From contig OZ005690.1 in NCBI GenBank assembly GCA_963930775.1, positions 8,850,225 through 8,914,224 on the forward strand: 64,000 nt of DNA, read 5' to 3'. This document shows, piece by piece, positions 11,969 through 23,985 of this stretch (position 1 is its first letter; every line of letters starts with the position of its first letter). This DNA is from Cliona cf. orientalis. Lineage: Eukaryota > Porifera > Demospongiae > Clionaida > Clionaidae. The translations under genes were made by a program, and so were the position numbers. The notes beneath the pieces were generated by a model, which ran no database searches, had not been told where the DNA came from, and was given only the letters and a program-made list of their open reading frames with translations.

Positions 11969-12811
11969 AGGGCGGCAGAAGCGGTATGGCTGGTATGGCA
12001 TTTGCCATACCACTTTTTTCATGGATAGGCAATGCCATACCACTTTTTATAGCCACGAATACTTTCCTGACATTGAAATAGTCTCGCAAGCCACACCCTT
12101 CAGGTGTGGCTTGCGAGACTAACATTGAAATAGCTGTAGCTTGGCTGTAGCAATGAGCAGGTCACGTCTTTCCATTCCACTAGTAGCTAGCTAGTATTGC
12201 CACGGTCATGACAGACGCAGTTTGGCTTGAACATGAGGCCAATGATTCGCGACTTACCCTGCCACGCCCACTTTTCTCAAAATATTAAAGAGCATTCGTT
12301 TAAAAAGTATGTTTAGGCCATGAAAAAAAAATATTTAATTTCTCAGGCCCGCCCGCATCAGTTTTTGGCGGCTGGGCCCTTTTTTTTTTAATTAAGTGGG
12401 TGTGGTAATTTAATTATCGTCGTGCTTACCGCTCGATCTCTTTGCTGCTTTGGCTGGCTGTGCTTGAGCATCAGCCTTGACACTCTCTAGTAGGCATCTG
12501 ACTTCTCAAAATCGCTTCTCTGATGGCTATGCTATAACAAATTATAGATTAACTAAGACTTGCAAATTCCAGTTACTTTCAGCCAAATTTCAGCTCGAGG
12601 TAGGCCGTATATGGGCGTGGTTAAGGGTGGGCCACGCCCCAAAAAAATAAAAAATAAAATAAAAAGCCGCCCGCCCGCATCCTTTTTTGGCTGAAAAAGC
12701 CTGAGAAACTAAGAATTTTCTTTTCTTGGCCTTATGATGTTTATACATACTGACTGTGCCTTTGTAATGGCAGGCTTGCCACACCACTATTCTCAACCTT
12801 CTGCCGCCCCT
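11969..12811. mobile_element. TIR element with GGGCGGCAGAAG ends
   Basis: Left end AGGGCGGCAGAAG is exactly inverted at the right as CTTCTGCCGCCCCT. Flanks are AT-rich (TATATACA, GATATAGT) and only partly match. Inside, two direct copies of CGCCCGCATC followed by a T run and GGC occur at about 12349 and 12668. It also contains the 12081-12120 hairpin. No transposase is visible. Confidence 0.6.
12081..12120. repeat. Perfect hairpin bordered by 11-bp direct repeats
   Basis: About 17 bp (GTCTCGCAAGCCACACC) are exactly inverted around a 5-base loop. Both sides carry ACATTGAAATA (12070-12080 and 12122-12132), which looks like a target duplication. The arm sequence GGCTTGCGAGACT recurs at about 29172. 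Confidence 0.75.
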
Positions 12812-13438
12812 GATATAGTAGCTACTGTAACACTGACTCAGATAGCAATAATATAATAGCCCTTGCTTGGTCATAATAATTATGTTACTGGTGTGGTGTG
12901 GGCGGAGCACTTGCACCGTCGCTAACTATGGTAGAGGTACCATGATAATAAAATAAAATTTAAATCGCAGGTGTCCGCCGTTGAGGAGTGTCCGTCATGC
13001 AGGGTTCCACTGTATTATCAGTGATAGCTATATGCACAATTCACGCAGCCTTACACCCAGCCGATGCCTTGAAAGCACAATCTTGGCAAATTATGGAGTC
13101 CGAGTGTCTCAGTGCCTGATTCTCAACCAGACGATCAAACGGCATCTGTATAAATGAGATTTTCCTGTCCCATTAGGTAGGCATGGATCATCCACATCCT
13201 CGCCAGCTACATTTGAGCTTATTGCCCTCGTCTGAACTTTACGGACACTATTCTGAAAGGACGCAATGAGATATTGCCAGAACCATGCATGCAACATAGA
13301 GGCTGGGCACGAGACTACTGATTACGGGGATAGTAGTCTCAATGTGGCTTGTACTTGCACCATGTATTGTAGCGAGATCAAAATTGCCATCACAGATTGA
13401 TGTACAGTGCTAACTCAAACAGCAACAATTGAAAAAAC

Positions 13439-13619
13439 GCTGTGTCTACCGTACCGGCACCGGTACTGAAATTTTAGCGCTTCGAGTACCGGCAAACTAG
13501 CCCCCTGCTACTTGCCTCACTAGCCATCTAGCACTCAGTATTAGTGGCTATTAGTATAGAGCTGCCGGTACTCCAAGCACTAAATCTTGGGTACCAGTGC
13601 CAGTACAGTAGACACAGTG
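13439..13619. mobile_element. 181-bp TIR element with 9-bp target duplication
   Basis: Ends begin CTGTGTCTACCGTACCGGCA and are inverted at the right. Flanks TTGAAAAAA (13429-13437 and 13620-13628) match over 9 bp. That length fits Mutator-like elements, but the class is an inference. The mirrored copy lies in the right arm at 25415-25595. Confidence 0.65.
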
Positions 13620-14361
13620 TTGAAAAAAGTCTCTGCAGAAACTAAAACTAGGCTATAACTAGCCATATATTGTGCCCGTGTATGAACAAGAACTGATGAA
13701 AATGTACCTGAAAATACCTACTGTTTGCGCTTGACAATGTGATAAACATTGTTTACGATTTGCCCAACTGAGTAAATTATGTACTAAACAATGTATTCTT
13801 GTGGTTATTGTGCGTACACACAGCATCACAATAGTGGTGTGCAAACAGCACTGTTGCTGGGTTACTTGGTATTGATTGATACAGTGCACAGAGAGTTTTG
13901 TACGATGCTTGATTTTTATCATGTCACAACTGTGTTGAAAAAGGAAGGGCTGGGTATGAAATCCACAACCAGAGAGTAAAATTGAGCTCCCATTTGTGCC
14001 ATTTTGGGGTCAACGGTGAGTCCAGTAGTCCATTCCAGTAGCCCCGTCCACACTCCCCATTGGTAACTAGGTAGGAATCTAAATTTACAACATATACAAT
14101 AGCTATCATGATTGCACAGGGCCACATGGAATTAGAGAGGACTACATGGAGCTTGGCTTTTTACTTCATGTGTAGGGTACTACTACACCTTTGTCAATCG
14201 CTGGCTGGTAGCCCCCAACCCCCAACCTCTCTCTTCACATTCATAGGCACGCTATCTCTTCAGTTGCAGTTCAGAACCAAGGGACAGTCTGAAGTGTTTG
14301 TCTGTGTGAGTTGATCATTTGAAGTGCTACATCTTGATTTTCTTACATAAAACCAGTAAAA

Positions 14362-14539
14362 CTGTAAGTAGGGATGGTACGAGCAAGGATAGTAGCTAGG
14401 AGTAGCGTATAAGAATGATAATACAGGGTTCACCCTGCATATTTTCTCAGTAACACTGTTTTAACGAAATTGTAGGGATTGCACCTTGTATAATAAATTA
14501 TGCTACTCTTTGGTTTTGCACCACCATCCCTACTTACTG
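14362..14539. mobile_element. TIR element with AGTAAGTAGGGATGGT-like ends
   Basis: GTAAGTAGGGATGGT near 14364 is inverted as ACCATCCCTACTTAC ending near 14538. No coding capacity. The mirrored copy is at 24495-24672. Confidence 0.6.
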
Positions 14540-14544
14540 TTTCA

Positions 14545-14947
14545 TTAACCCTCGGCGCATGCGCGAGGGTTACTGTAGTCGTTCTGTGTGTGTCTGTCTG
14601 TCTGTCTGTCTGTTAACTCTGTAACTGCTACATACCTCGTTTGCGAGTCTCAACCTCGGTGTTATATGATGTTTCAAAGCCATGTATTGTGTGGATTTCG
14701 CTGAAAACACTGTTCTCCAGTTCTGGCGACATTTGCTCAAGACCGCTACCTTCCACCATAGATCCATCCTTCCACGCACCCTGGCAGCTTTTCCATGGAC
14801 AGAATGAACAACCGTAGACTTTTTTCAAGATACAAAATAAATAGTTCCAGCTACAACTCCTGTGAAAGTCTACTGCCTGCCTGCCAATAGTCTGTGAAGT
14901 AACTGCTAAGCTTCTTGACTTTCTTGCCAATGCACTCGTTTCTATAT
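14545..14947 (-). repeat. Dispersed repeat R1, copy in the left arm
   Basis: Read on the minus strand it starts ACGAGTGCATTGGCAAGAAA and passes a (CAGA)n tract. It ends in the self-complementary stretch CCCTCGCGCATGCGCCGAGG. Related copies lie at 24087-24490, 32770-33045, 35180-35627 and, in part, 23015-23190 and about 56990-57775. I cannot assign it to SINE, LINE or DNA class. Confidence 0.7.
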
Positions 14948-14951
14948 ATTA

Positions 14952-15088
14952 GTTAGACACTGTTTAGGAGGTTTCTATGTGATTTAGAAGACTGAAGGAC
15001 TCTATATAGAATCCCGAGCGAAGCGAGGGTTCTATGAGAGCCCTGAGGTCTTCTAAATCACATAGAAACAGACTAAACAGTGTCTAAC
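14952..15088. mobile_element. Palindromic MITE, GTTAGACACTGTTTAG family
   Basis: Both halves are inverted copies around the loop CCCGAGCGAAGCGAGGG. Ends read GTTAGACACTGTTTAGGAGG and the reverse. Copies occur at 23946-24082, 55574-55709 and, diverged, 19060-19168. Confidence 0.75.
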
Positions 15089-15122
15089 AAGTTTAGATCA
15101 TAGTATTGCTAAGAGCCAGAGG

Positions 15123-15912
15123 GCAAAACTTGTAGGTGACTATGAAAATCTTGTAGGTGACTATGAGAAGCTTGTAGGTGACTATGAGATATAGATACCT
15201 GTAAGTAGCCAATCAAATTGCAGTATTTGTTACAGCTATGATCTAATTACACGTAAATCATGCTACCGTATACTGTATACTAGTGTACTATACCAGTAAA
15301 GGTGATGGCAGAAAATTCCCAAATATAGCACACTGACTGACATGGGGTCTATAGGCTACAATTATCCCCAAAAACTGCAAAGTTACATGCATTAAAGATC
15401 CCCATCTTTCTCCCTCCTTGAATAGGAGAGTCTGGCAAGCCAGACTATAATATATACACACCCCCATACATGACTATGATTACAGACAGCACACTAGCTA
15501 CAAACCAGCACAGGTACATCAAAGGAAATTGTGCTGCCACATCATAGGGTTATAAAATAAACGGCTCCATAATCAAGGTATATAGATGTTAGTTTTTGGG
15601 GCGAGGGGGGGGGGGGAAGGGACAATTTGATTGCACGCCTACTCTTGTTATGTGTATGCACTGAGACTGAACTACATGTACCTGCAGCTGAGGGAGCTGT
15701 AGACACATTGACAGCTTGTCAGTGCGCTTCTAGTTTATTAGCCGTCATCAGTACAGCATACCCTTGCATCCCAAATGACTGATGATGATTTCTTGACAAA
15801 TGAAGGCTTCATTCCTAGACCACAGCAATGGACACCCAGTTTTTGTCCTCCAATGCATCTAATTGAGAGTGCTCCATGGGGGGAAATATTACACACTAAG
15901 AAAAATAAGGTA
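15123..15912. other. Gene-free DNA with a short tandem repeat
   Basis: Begins with three copies of CTTGTAGGTGACTATGA-type units at about 15129-15190. The segment 15291-15386 is an inverted copy of 23637-23740 and of part of 26087-26190. Confidence 0.6.
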
Positions 15913-16305
15913 CCGTATTTCCTCGAGTAGACGCCACGGCGACTAATTTTTTCGATCGCTCTGCTGAAACTAGCGGCGACTATTCGAGGGCGGCCACTAC
16001 TCGAGGGCGGCGACAATAACTTTCATAGTAGTAGAACTGCATACAAGAATAATGAAAAGGTTTGTTCTAAGTTCAATACCTAGCTGCTTTTCACCGTCTG
16101 CCTTTGTCAGAAGCTTTACTAGTTTCTTGATGGCTTTCTCACGTACAGTGGCACCACTCGCAAGCACGTTGACACCGTTTAAGGGCGTGGCAAGTGGGCT
16201 ATAATTAGAGAGTGCGGCGATAATTCGAGGGCGGCGACAGTAAAGATCGGGCATGTGTAGCTAGCGGCGACTATTCGAGGGCGGCGTGTGATCGAGGAAA
16301 TACGG
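15913..16305. mobile_element. TIR element CCGTATTTCCTCGA with TA duplication
   Basis: CCGTATTTCCTCGA at the left is inverted as TCGAGGAAATACGG at the right, flanked by TA on both sides. Internal units of GCGGCGACTATTCGAGGGCG recur near both ends. Similar CCGTATTT ends with TA duplications are widespread on animal MITEs. No transposase is present. Confidence 0.75.
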
Positions 16306-17057
16306 TAAGTCTGACTAGCAATAAGAGGTGCCTGATTGCCTTACTATGCATGTAGTTGGTGGTTTCTAGACAACTGTTTCCTGCTTAGTGTGTGGCTGTC
16401 TCTTGAAAAGTTACTACTAATGGAGGAGTACACTCAGTTTCTAGTGTGAAAGTTAGGGAGGGAAAGAGAGAGAGAGAGAGAGAGACGTACGTGAGTGTAC
16501 ATGTGTGTCAACTCGGGCATCAGTTCACATCAGAGCCTTAGCGTGCCGCATGCCTCATGGAGCTCATTTGAGACAAAGAAAATCCAGTTCCAATATGTGC
16601 AGAAATGGGAACCACCGTCAGAGCATGTGTTCTGTTCTTGAAGCTCATCAGGGTGGTGTACCAGAAATTCAAGTACAATACAGTGTTGGCAAAAACTAAT
16701 ATGCTTTCTACTCACATTAGACTGCACAGCAATGGATGTGATCAATGTATTGTAGAATCCACCAGGAGAAAATTTATGCACAAATTTTTTAATGCTATTT
16801 TCAGTGAGCTTGTTGATTGGATATTGCTCCTTATGAAGATATGAATCGTTTTACACCAATCTGGCATTGTAATGCTATTGTGCAAAATAACGACAGGTTG
16901 GTGTAAAAAAATTATCTTCATGCGAATTTCAAAAAGAATTAACCTCCCGCTTTTGCATAGGTGCATGATTATTATGATGACACACTTAAGGATTCACATA
17001 GGGCTACACATAGCCCACAAAAAGAAACATTTACTGTCACAGTTTTCATAGCTTAGC

Positions 17058-17060
<3 letters not shown>

Positions 17061-17116
<56 letters not shown>

Positions 17117-17127
17117 TGTGTGTGTGT
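17061..17127 (+). repeat. GT microsatellite
   Basis: (GT)n of about 66 bases with one interruption. Confidence 0.95.
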
Positions 17128-17204
17128 GCCTACACAATAACTATAACGAGGCTTTGCAGGTTTGCCTAGTAGGTCAGGAAATCATTAGCACAGATGTAGC
17201 CCCT

Positions 17205-17352
17205 TTACATGTTTGCTGACTTGGCACTTGTGCATATCCACATAAGGAAGCACAAAGGGCTAGGGTTTGTAGTGCTGTACCTCAAAACAGCTGACTGGCA
17301 TTTGTGCCACCTTATATGGAATTGCACAAGTGCCAAGTCAGCAAACATGTAA
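17205..17352. mobile_element. 148-bp foldback element
   Basis: Ends TTACATGTTTGCTGACTTGG and its inverse, with arms of about 30 bp. No coding capacity and no clear target duplication. Confidence 0.65.
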
Positions 17353-18237
17353 CCAGGTTGTGTTGTATATAGGGCTGCTCGGTCATAGTGCATGATGTCA
17401 TTGTTGCGCGCGCGCGCACACGCACACACACACACACACACTCAACACTTGGTTGGTTTCACCACTATTGATTTCATTCACTCGAGATGTACCAATATGA
17501 TCAGTCACATTATTATAGTGGGTACTGTTTCATCTTGTCATATACTAAGATTAGAGTTGTGTGTCTGTCCGTCCATCCGTAACGGGAGGTCAGCGGAAAC
17601 GGACATGACCCCGAGACACAAGCTGTTGTATCTCTGTCCGTGGAGCAATAGAAGCCGGGACTTGGCGATCACTACGAACAGCAGTCATGGCACTAGCTAC
17701 AGGCACAAAGGCTAGCTTCTTGAACAGACTGTACAAACAACAGGCGACAATGGACACTTACATGTAGCAGGCTGCAGTTAGCTAAGCAGCTCGATTCACA
17801 AAAAGATACCGTCGAGTCATCGACACGGAGGTAGAAGATTCTGTTTTTGGCTTCTTGCCTTCACACTCCTAGCAAGGGAGACGGCGAGCGAAGTAACGAG
17901 TTTCTTGGCCAGCTGATTGATTTGGTCACATGCACCAACAGGATGTAGTCAATGCGCATGCGCAATAATGCAATGGTGCAACAGGCGCGTGCTGTTTACA
18001 TAATCAATACCCTACACTTCTGAGCTGGGTATCCATTACATTAATCTCTCCCTTGCAAGGTCAGCTCTTAGCAAATGCACCTGTACCGCAAATAGCTTTT
18101 GAATGCAGGTATGAGATGGAGGATAGCCGATTTTGGTGCGGGGGGGGGGGGGGGGGAGCGAAGCGAGCCCCCTGCTTGTAGTAATATAATATTACCGTTA
18201 GCATACATGCCAATTGAGACCAAAGAAAGAGTGTAAT

Positions 18238-18850
18238 CAGGGTTTCATTTAGGGGGGCGGGGGGCATTTGCCCCCCCTTGAAAACTGGCCGCCCTTCCCT
18301 TGAGAGTAGCCACCAACCATACATATATGGTAACACAAAAGAGTGTCAAAATCGGCACTTTTGCTCATTCTTAAGGTATAAAATAACTATTTGGCTTCGC
18401 ACTCCGCACGGAAAGAAACACCCCCCCCCCCATGTCTGGCTCTCGGTGTTGAACAATCATTCAGCATCATATGCATGTATCTCCCAATAGATGTATGTAG
18501 CTAATATTCATGGACTATACTAAACATGTAGAAATACTTAGTAGTAGCTGTAACTGTTTGCAGATGTGTTTACCAAAGTGACAAAGAATTAATATAGTGC
18601 AGGAGGGGGAATCAGTGGATATCACTGAAAGGTGTATCTCTACCCCAAAAGTTTGGTCTCAGATGCCTCCAGAAACAGTCTTAGAGGTTGAAAATTAAAA
18701 AAAAATTCCTGGGGGAGCATGCCCCCAGATCTCCCTACTTAATGACCACTATAAACAATCCTGCACAAAACACTACTATAGTCCTCGCCCCCCTTTCGCT
18801 TGGCATTTGCCCCCCCCCCCCCCTTGGCGAAAATCCTAAATGAAACCCTG
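18238..18850. mobile_element. TIR element, CAGGGTTTCATTTAGG family, copy 2
   Basis: Starts CAGGGTTTCATTTAGG and ends CCTAAATGAAACCCTG. Flanks GTAAT and CTAAT suggest a 5-bp duplication with one mismatch. Both subterminal regions carry long G or C runs. The copy at 43775-44408 has the same flanks, so it was copied with the segment rather than inserted separately. Confidence 0.78.
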
Positions 18851-18870
18851 CTAATAGCCAACTCCCATGG

Positions 18871-18942
18871 TTTGTATGCTATATAGAAGCACTATTCCCG
18901 AGGGCAAAGCCTGAGGGATGAGTGCTTCTATATTGTATACAA
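18871..18942. repeat. Foldback repeat, TTTGTATGCTATATAGAAGC arms
   Basis: Arms of about 22 bp are inverted around CCCGAGGGCAAAGCCTGAGG. The second duplicated block is broken inside the matching repeat (about 44437-44486). Confidence 0.65.
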
Positions 18943-19059
18943 AGCGAGGGATTGGTCTATAACTATTTTCTAGCCCATTGTTTATGTAGTATACATGTGC
19001 TAGCCCTCAAAAACTGTAAGAATGTTTGCCCTGGCCCTCAGGAACTGTATAAATAATAG

Positions 19060-19168
19060 TTAGACTGTGGTTACTAGATTTCTACGTGATTATTTAGAAG
19101 ACTGAAGGGACTCATGTAGAAACCGAGGGCTTCTAAATCACGTGGAAACCTAGTAAGCATGGTCTAAT
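19060..19168. mobile_element. Diverged palindromic MITE, GTTAGAC family
   Basis: TTAGACTGTGG at the left and its imperfect inverse at the right, with TCTACGTGATT/AATCACGTGGA inner arms as in 14952-15088. Confidence 0.6.
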
Positions 19169-19594
19169 GCATTTAGATCCTAGCAAAAACTTCTTTTAAA
19201 TACCAGCAACAAGTCACAAATCAAGCGAAATATCATCTATCAAGGAACCTAATATTTAGTATCTTGAAGACAGCTGTGAATGTGTGTGTGGGGGGGGGGG
19301 GGGGGGAGTGTGGGGACCAAAAAAGGGTCTTCTAGGGACTGGCGATAAGCAGTATTTGATTACCATTGGTGTGGACTAGTGTCATGATTTGGAGTCTTTC
19401 ACTGATGATTTGGAGTCTTTTGCTGGCCTTACCCTCCAGAACACCTCCAACACATGACAGTGAGAGTCAACCCCGGACAACGCTATCTGATGGAAGGGGA
19501 TAAAAACAATAATCACAGACCAAAAGTCATTCAACACAACAATATAGGTGACCTTCATAATGAATCATGGCTGATAATCGGTTGGTTCTTGGAG

Positions 19595-20270
19595 CATTCC
19601 TACTCTTCCCACTGTTCCCATATTCCCAGCATTTCTACTGTTCCCACAGTTTCCAGCGTTCCCACAGTTCTCAGTGTTCTCAGTTTTCCTCGAGTTCCTA
19701 ATGTTCCCAGTGTTTTTAATGTTCCCAGTGTTTCTAATGTTCCCCATCTTCACAGTTGCTCCTAGTTTTCCAGTGTACAGGTAACATTGGAAATGCATGC
19801 ATGCATGAAGAAAATTGGGAGCAGTGCATGGGAATGTAGGGAACACTAAGAACACGGTGAACAAAAGGAATTCTCTCAAACAGTAGGAACGCTGGGAGCA
19901 TTAAAAATTCTGGGAATGCAGGAAACGTTGAGAACACTAAGAACGCTGGGAACAGTAGGAACGTTAGGAATAGTAGGAACACTGGGAATGCTGGGAACAG
20001 TACGAACGTTGGGAATAGAAAGAACACTGGTAACATTGGAAACACTGGGAACATGGGGAACAGAAGGAACGTTGGGAATAGTAGGAACACTGGGGACACG
20101 GGGAATGCTGGGAACGTTGGAAACACTCGGAACATGGCGAACATTGGGAACAGTAGAACACTGGGAATATTGGAAACATTGGGAACATGGGGAACGCTGG
20201 GAACATGGGGAACAGAAGGAACATTGGGAACAGTAGGAACGCTGGGAACATTGGGAACCACAGGAACATG
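19595..20270. repeat. Inverted minisatellite based on GGGAACxxTGGGAAC
   Basis: From about 19860 to 20270 the plus strand carries degenerate 15-base units such as GGGAACATTGGGAAC. From 19595 to 19750 it carries the complement (TTCCCAGTGTTCCC-like). The arms could pair across a spacer of about 100 bases that contains ATGCATGCATGCATG. Open frames in several phases follow from the 15-base period and are not evidence of a gene. Confidence 0.85.
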
Positions 20271-20375
20271 CAGAACCTCTTGTATTAGTTACAACCTGCT
20301 GACTCAGCATCTTTCGGGGCCATTTACACAAAGAACCAACCTATGATAATCTCCTCCTCGACCTATTCCAGTAGA

Positions 20376-20435
20376 TTAGTCAATCAACCGATACAGCGAT
20401 GCTTTGTCAAGGCTGTCACACTCCTCAAACAGCTC
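20376..20435 (-). CDS. Possible terminal exon, copy 1
   Basis: Behind a plausible acceptor (TGCACTGCAG) there is an open stretch ELFEECDSLDKASLYRLID followed by TAA. The duplicated block has the same stretch at 44640-44699 with I changed to T. Upstream exons were not found. Conservation of the frame could reflect recent duplication rather than selection. Confidence 0.25.
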   Translation of the reverse strand, partial: ELFEECDSLDKASLYRLID

Positions 20436-20677
20436 CTGCAGTGCAATAAGGACCCTATATTTTACTACTAGTACAAATGAAACAGCAAGTAGGGATGAGT
20501 GAGTGAGGGAGTGAGAATGAATTCCATAATCTGCATAGGTTGTAATGTGAACAGCTAGGAGAATCTGGATTTCTCTGGCTTAGCACCCTCCTCTTCAAGG
20601 ACATATTTTTGACGGAAGTACTGATACCAGCAAATGACACAAAATTCACACACATGCTGTAGCACCTGGCGCAGCCA

Positions 20678-20946
<269 letters not shown>

Positions 20947-21033
20947 GTACGTAATTACAAATTACAAGCAACACTCAAAACTACTGGAGCACTTTGCGCC
21001 CATTATTCTATTATTATGATCCTAGGCTCTTAG

Positions 21034-21195
21034 GATATAGACTATATTAGGCATACACTTACTGTTCCATGTATGCTTCATCGTGGGCTAAATGCTAGTT
21101 ATGATATTATGGGCCCCGGCCTGGACGACGAGGACATGTTCTCCTACCCTGCAGGCTATCTGCATCAAACAGTCATTCAACTGAAATGCAACTGA
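21034..21195 (+). CDS. Possible terminal exon, copy 1
   Basis: An open stretch encodes GPGLDDEDMFSYPAGYLHQ and then QLKCN and a stop. The copy at 45286-45462 keeps the same frame despite changes such as IMG to MIG. I do not recognise the protein. Confidence 0.3.
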   Translation, partial: DIDYIRHTLTVPCMLHRGLNASYDIMGPGLDDEDMFSYPAGYLHQTVIQLKCN

Positions 21196-21630
21196 CACAT
21201 ATTGTATATCTAGAAACTGAGTTGATGCAGTAGAAACAGCCAGAAACAACCACATGATCACACTGAAAATTCACCTGTATATGTAATATTAGTGCATACA
21301 TTAAAAAAAATAGTATACTGAAGGACTCACACTAGCTACAGTGCTGGCTTGGTCCATGTGACTACGGTTACTCAGAGTACAAAAATAAAACTATACAGGC
21401 ACAAGTATTTGATCGTAGGCATTAAGTGCCGGCGCAGTACCTCATAATTATCATAGAAAAGGACCACAATTAAAGCAGCGACACACATAAATACACGACA
21501 CACCAATACATTGTTTCCTCCCCTAACAAAGATCCTGTATGAAACCGTGGTGTTGAGTCAAACAGGCAGGAATGAAGAAAGAATGCAAGGGTAATAGTAA
21601 CTAGTTTATGATGACCCAGTTAATCCACAT

Positions 21631-21688
21631 GAACGTAATCTAAATGGTATCACCATTATGAACGTAATCTAAATGGTATCACCATTAT
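21631..21688 (+). repeat. Tandem duplication, 2 x 29 bp
   Basis: The unit starting GAACGTAATCTAAATGG and ending ACCATTAT occurs twice back to back without a mismatch. Confidence 0.9.
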
Positions 21689-21911
21689 GAGAGAACTCAA
21701 ATGACAATCTGGGGACTTGTCTTTGAAAAAATACATGCGTACAAATAGTAACATGCAACAGGACAAAGCATGCAAGTTGCAACTACCAGTACACTATACA
21801 TTGATGTAGTAGCATGTGCTGGACCAGAGGTACAAGTACTCCACACCAACATATTTGAATTACATACACCTCTGGTTTCGGCCAATACCAGGCCTCATCA
21901 GCAGCACTGGC

Positions 21912-22090
<179 letters not shown>

Positions 22091-22149
22091 CTGCCTACAC
22101 TTTCTTACAGCTTCACAGACAAAAACATTCCTCTCTCTCTCTCAAAAGA

Positions 22150-22990
22150 GGTAGAGATGGTGTGCATCCTTTAGCACCCTCCTCTTCAAGGACATATTTT
22201 TGATGTAAGTACTGATACCAGCAAATGACACAAACTTCACACACACAAATTATTTCTCCCCCACCCCCCACCCCCCAATTCTCTCTCTCTCTCTCTTTCA
22301 CACACACACACGCACACACATATACACACACCCCTACCTGTTTCTGTCTGGATGACCATAGCTACATGGCTTATAGTGAAACCTAGAAAATGTGTGTATT
22401 TGGTGAGAGAGAGAGAGAGATGAGAGTGAGAATGTATTCCATATGTCTGCGTAGGTTGTAATGTGAACAGCTAAGAGGATCTGGATTTCTCTGGCCACGC
22501 CCCTGCACACTACTACACAGTGACACTGTGGAATGTGACTGTTGTACCACCACATGTACAATGTGTACATGATTGCCCTGCATCACTGTATTATGTGGGG
22601 CATGCTCAGGCTGGCCTCAATTATGGATGCAGAAGTACTGTTTGCTACTGCTACTCCTATTGACATACACTACTACAGCTTTGGGGGATGCTGGTGCAGT
22701 GCACAGGGTATGTGCTCCAGTTCGAAGGATGTCTACCTTTGATCTCTCTCTCACATGCACATCTAGAGCACATACCTGTGCATCTCATCTGCATCAACCT
22801 GAGGGCAAAGCAACAGCACAGCAGAAGACATAATATTTGCTTGCTAACTTATACTATGCCAGTTCTGCATATGAGCACATAGTCAAATAGGCTGTAGCCC
22901 TCTTGACCCATGAAGCATACTAAAGCCAGTTCTTTTTTCTCTTTTTTGCCCGATCTGATGATAGGCATAAGGTCTCTCACCTTATCACAT
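22150..22990. repeat. Single diverged copy of the 46-49 kb array units
   Basis: 22150-22500 matches the unit that contains ACCTGTTTCTGTCTGGATGA and GAATGTATTCCATATGTCTG. 22520-22990 matches 47030-47500 and 49400-49880, including the foldback around 22690-22800 (GTGCACAGGGTATGTGCTC and its inverse). It lies about 24 kb from the main array. Confidence 0.8.
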
Positions 22991-23014
22991 ATTCACACAC
23001 ACATAGCATGATTT

Positions 23015-23870
23015 ACGTGTAAATAGAAACGAGTGCATTGGCAGGAAAGTCGCAAGAAGCTTAGCAGTTACTTCGAATACTATTGGCAGGCAGGCAGTAC
23101 CTTCGCAGGAGTTGTAGCTGGAACTACTTATTTGAAAAAAAAGTCTACTGTTCTTCATTCTGTCCATGGTAAAGCTGCCAGGGTGATCTCGCTACAATGC
23201 ATGGTGCAAGTACAAGCCACATTGAGACTACTATCCCCGTAATCAGTAGTCTCGTGCCCAGCCTCTATGTTGCATGCATGGTTCTGGCAATATCTCATTG
23301 CGTCCTTTCAGAATAGTGTCCGTAAAGTTCAGACGAGGGCAATAAGCTCAAATGTAGCTGGCGAGGATGTGGATGATCCATGCCTATCTACTGGGAAAGG
23401 AAAATCTCATTTATACAGATGCCATTTGATCGTCTGGTTGAGAATCAGGCACTGAGACACTCGGACTCCATAATTTGCCAAGATTGTGCTTTCAAGGCAT
23501 CGGCTGGATGTAAGGCTGCGTGAATTGTGCATATAAGCAAAACATCGTGATATAGCTATCACTGATAATACAGTGGAACCCTGCATGACGGACACTCGAT
23601 CCTCAACAGTGGACACCTGCGATTTAATGGTTAACATGTAACTTTGCAGTTTTTGGGGCTAATTGTAGCCTATAGACCCCATGTCAGTCAGTGTGCTATA
23701 TTTGGGAATTTTCTGCCATCACCTAGCTTTACTGGTAGCAGTCTGGAAGGGTGGGGAATTCATTCTCTCAGTTGGTTCACCTGGGAATACAATGTGTTTG
23801 CAGGTCTATGTCACAGTGCAGAGGCGCTGGGACAAGTCCTCTGGCTCTTAGCAATACTATGATCTAAACT
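23015..23870 (+). repeat. Composite of partial repeat copies left of the right arm
   Basis: 23015-23185 is the 5' part of repeat R1. 23187-23830 is a diverged direct copy of 25654-26275. The R1 part stops at GCTGCCAGGGTG and changes directly to the second repeat. Confidence 0.75.
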
Positions 23871-23985
23871 TGTTAGACACTGTTTAGTCTGTTTCTATGT
23901 GATTTAGAAGACCTCTGGCTCTTAGCAATACTATGATCTAAACTTGTTAGACACTGTTTAGTCTGTTTCTATGTGATTTAGAAGA
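23838..23985 (+). repeat. Exact 74-bp tandem duplication at the arm boundary
   Basis: The unit beginning CCTCTGGCTCTTAGCAATAC is present at 23838-23911 and 23912-23985. The second copy starts exactly where homology to the left inverted arm begins. Confidence 0.85.

Larger units (their letters stand above)
12959..15122 (+). repeat. Left arm of a 2.16-kb inverted duplication
   Basis: Pairs base for base, inverted, with 23912-26075. Every matched landmark I checked has coordinates summing to 39034, so there is no net indel over the arm. At least one substitution is visible (near 14870). The arm contains TIR elements at 13439-13619, 14362-14539 and 14952-15088 and one dispersed repeat copy. Confidence 0.92.

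Noticed and set aside
13109..14930. Minus-strand frames identical to plus-strand frames at 24104-25925
   Set aside because: Identity follows from the inverted duplication and does not show selection; none has a known domain.
19454..20346. Several overlapping frames of Val-Pro, Thr-Leu-Gly or Phe-Pro repeats
   Set aside because: A 15-base minisatellite is open in many frames because its length is a multiple of three; no start, acceptor or unique domain supports a protein.
22542..22882. Frames repeated at 47063-47397 and 49437-49771
   Set aside because: They follow the repeated array segment and contain a foldback; no domain or splice support.
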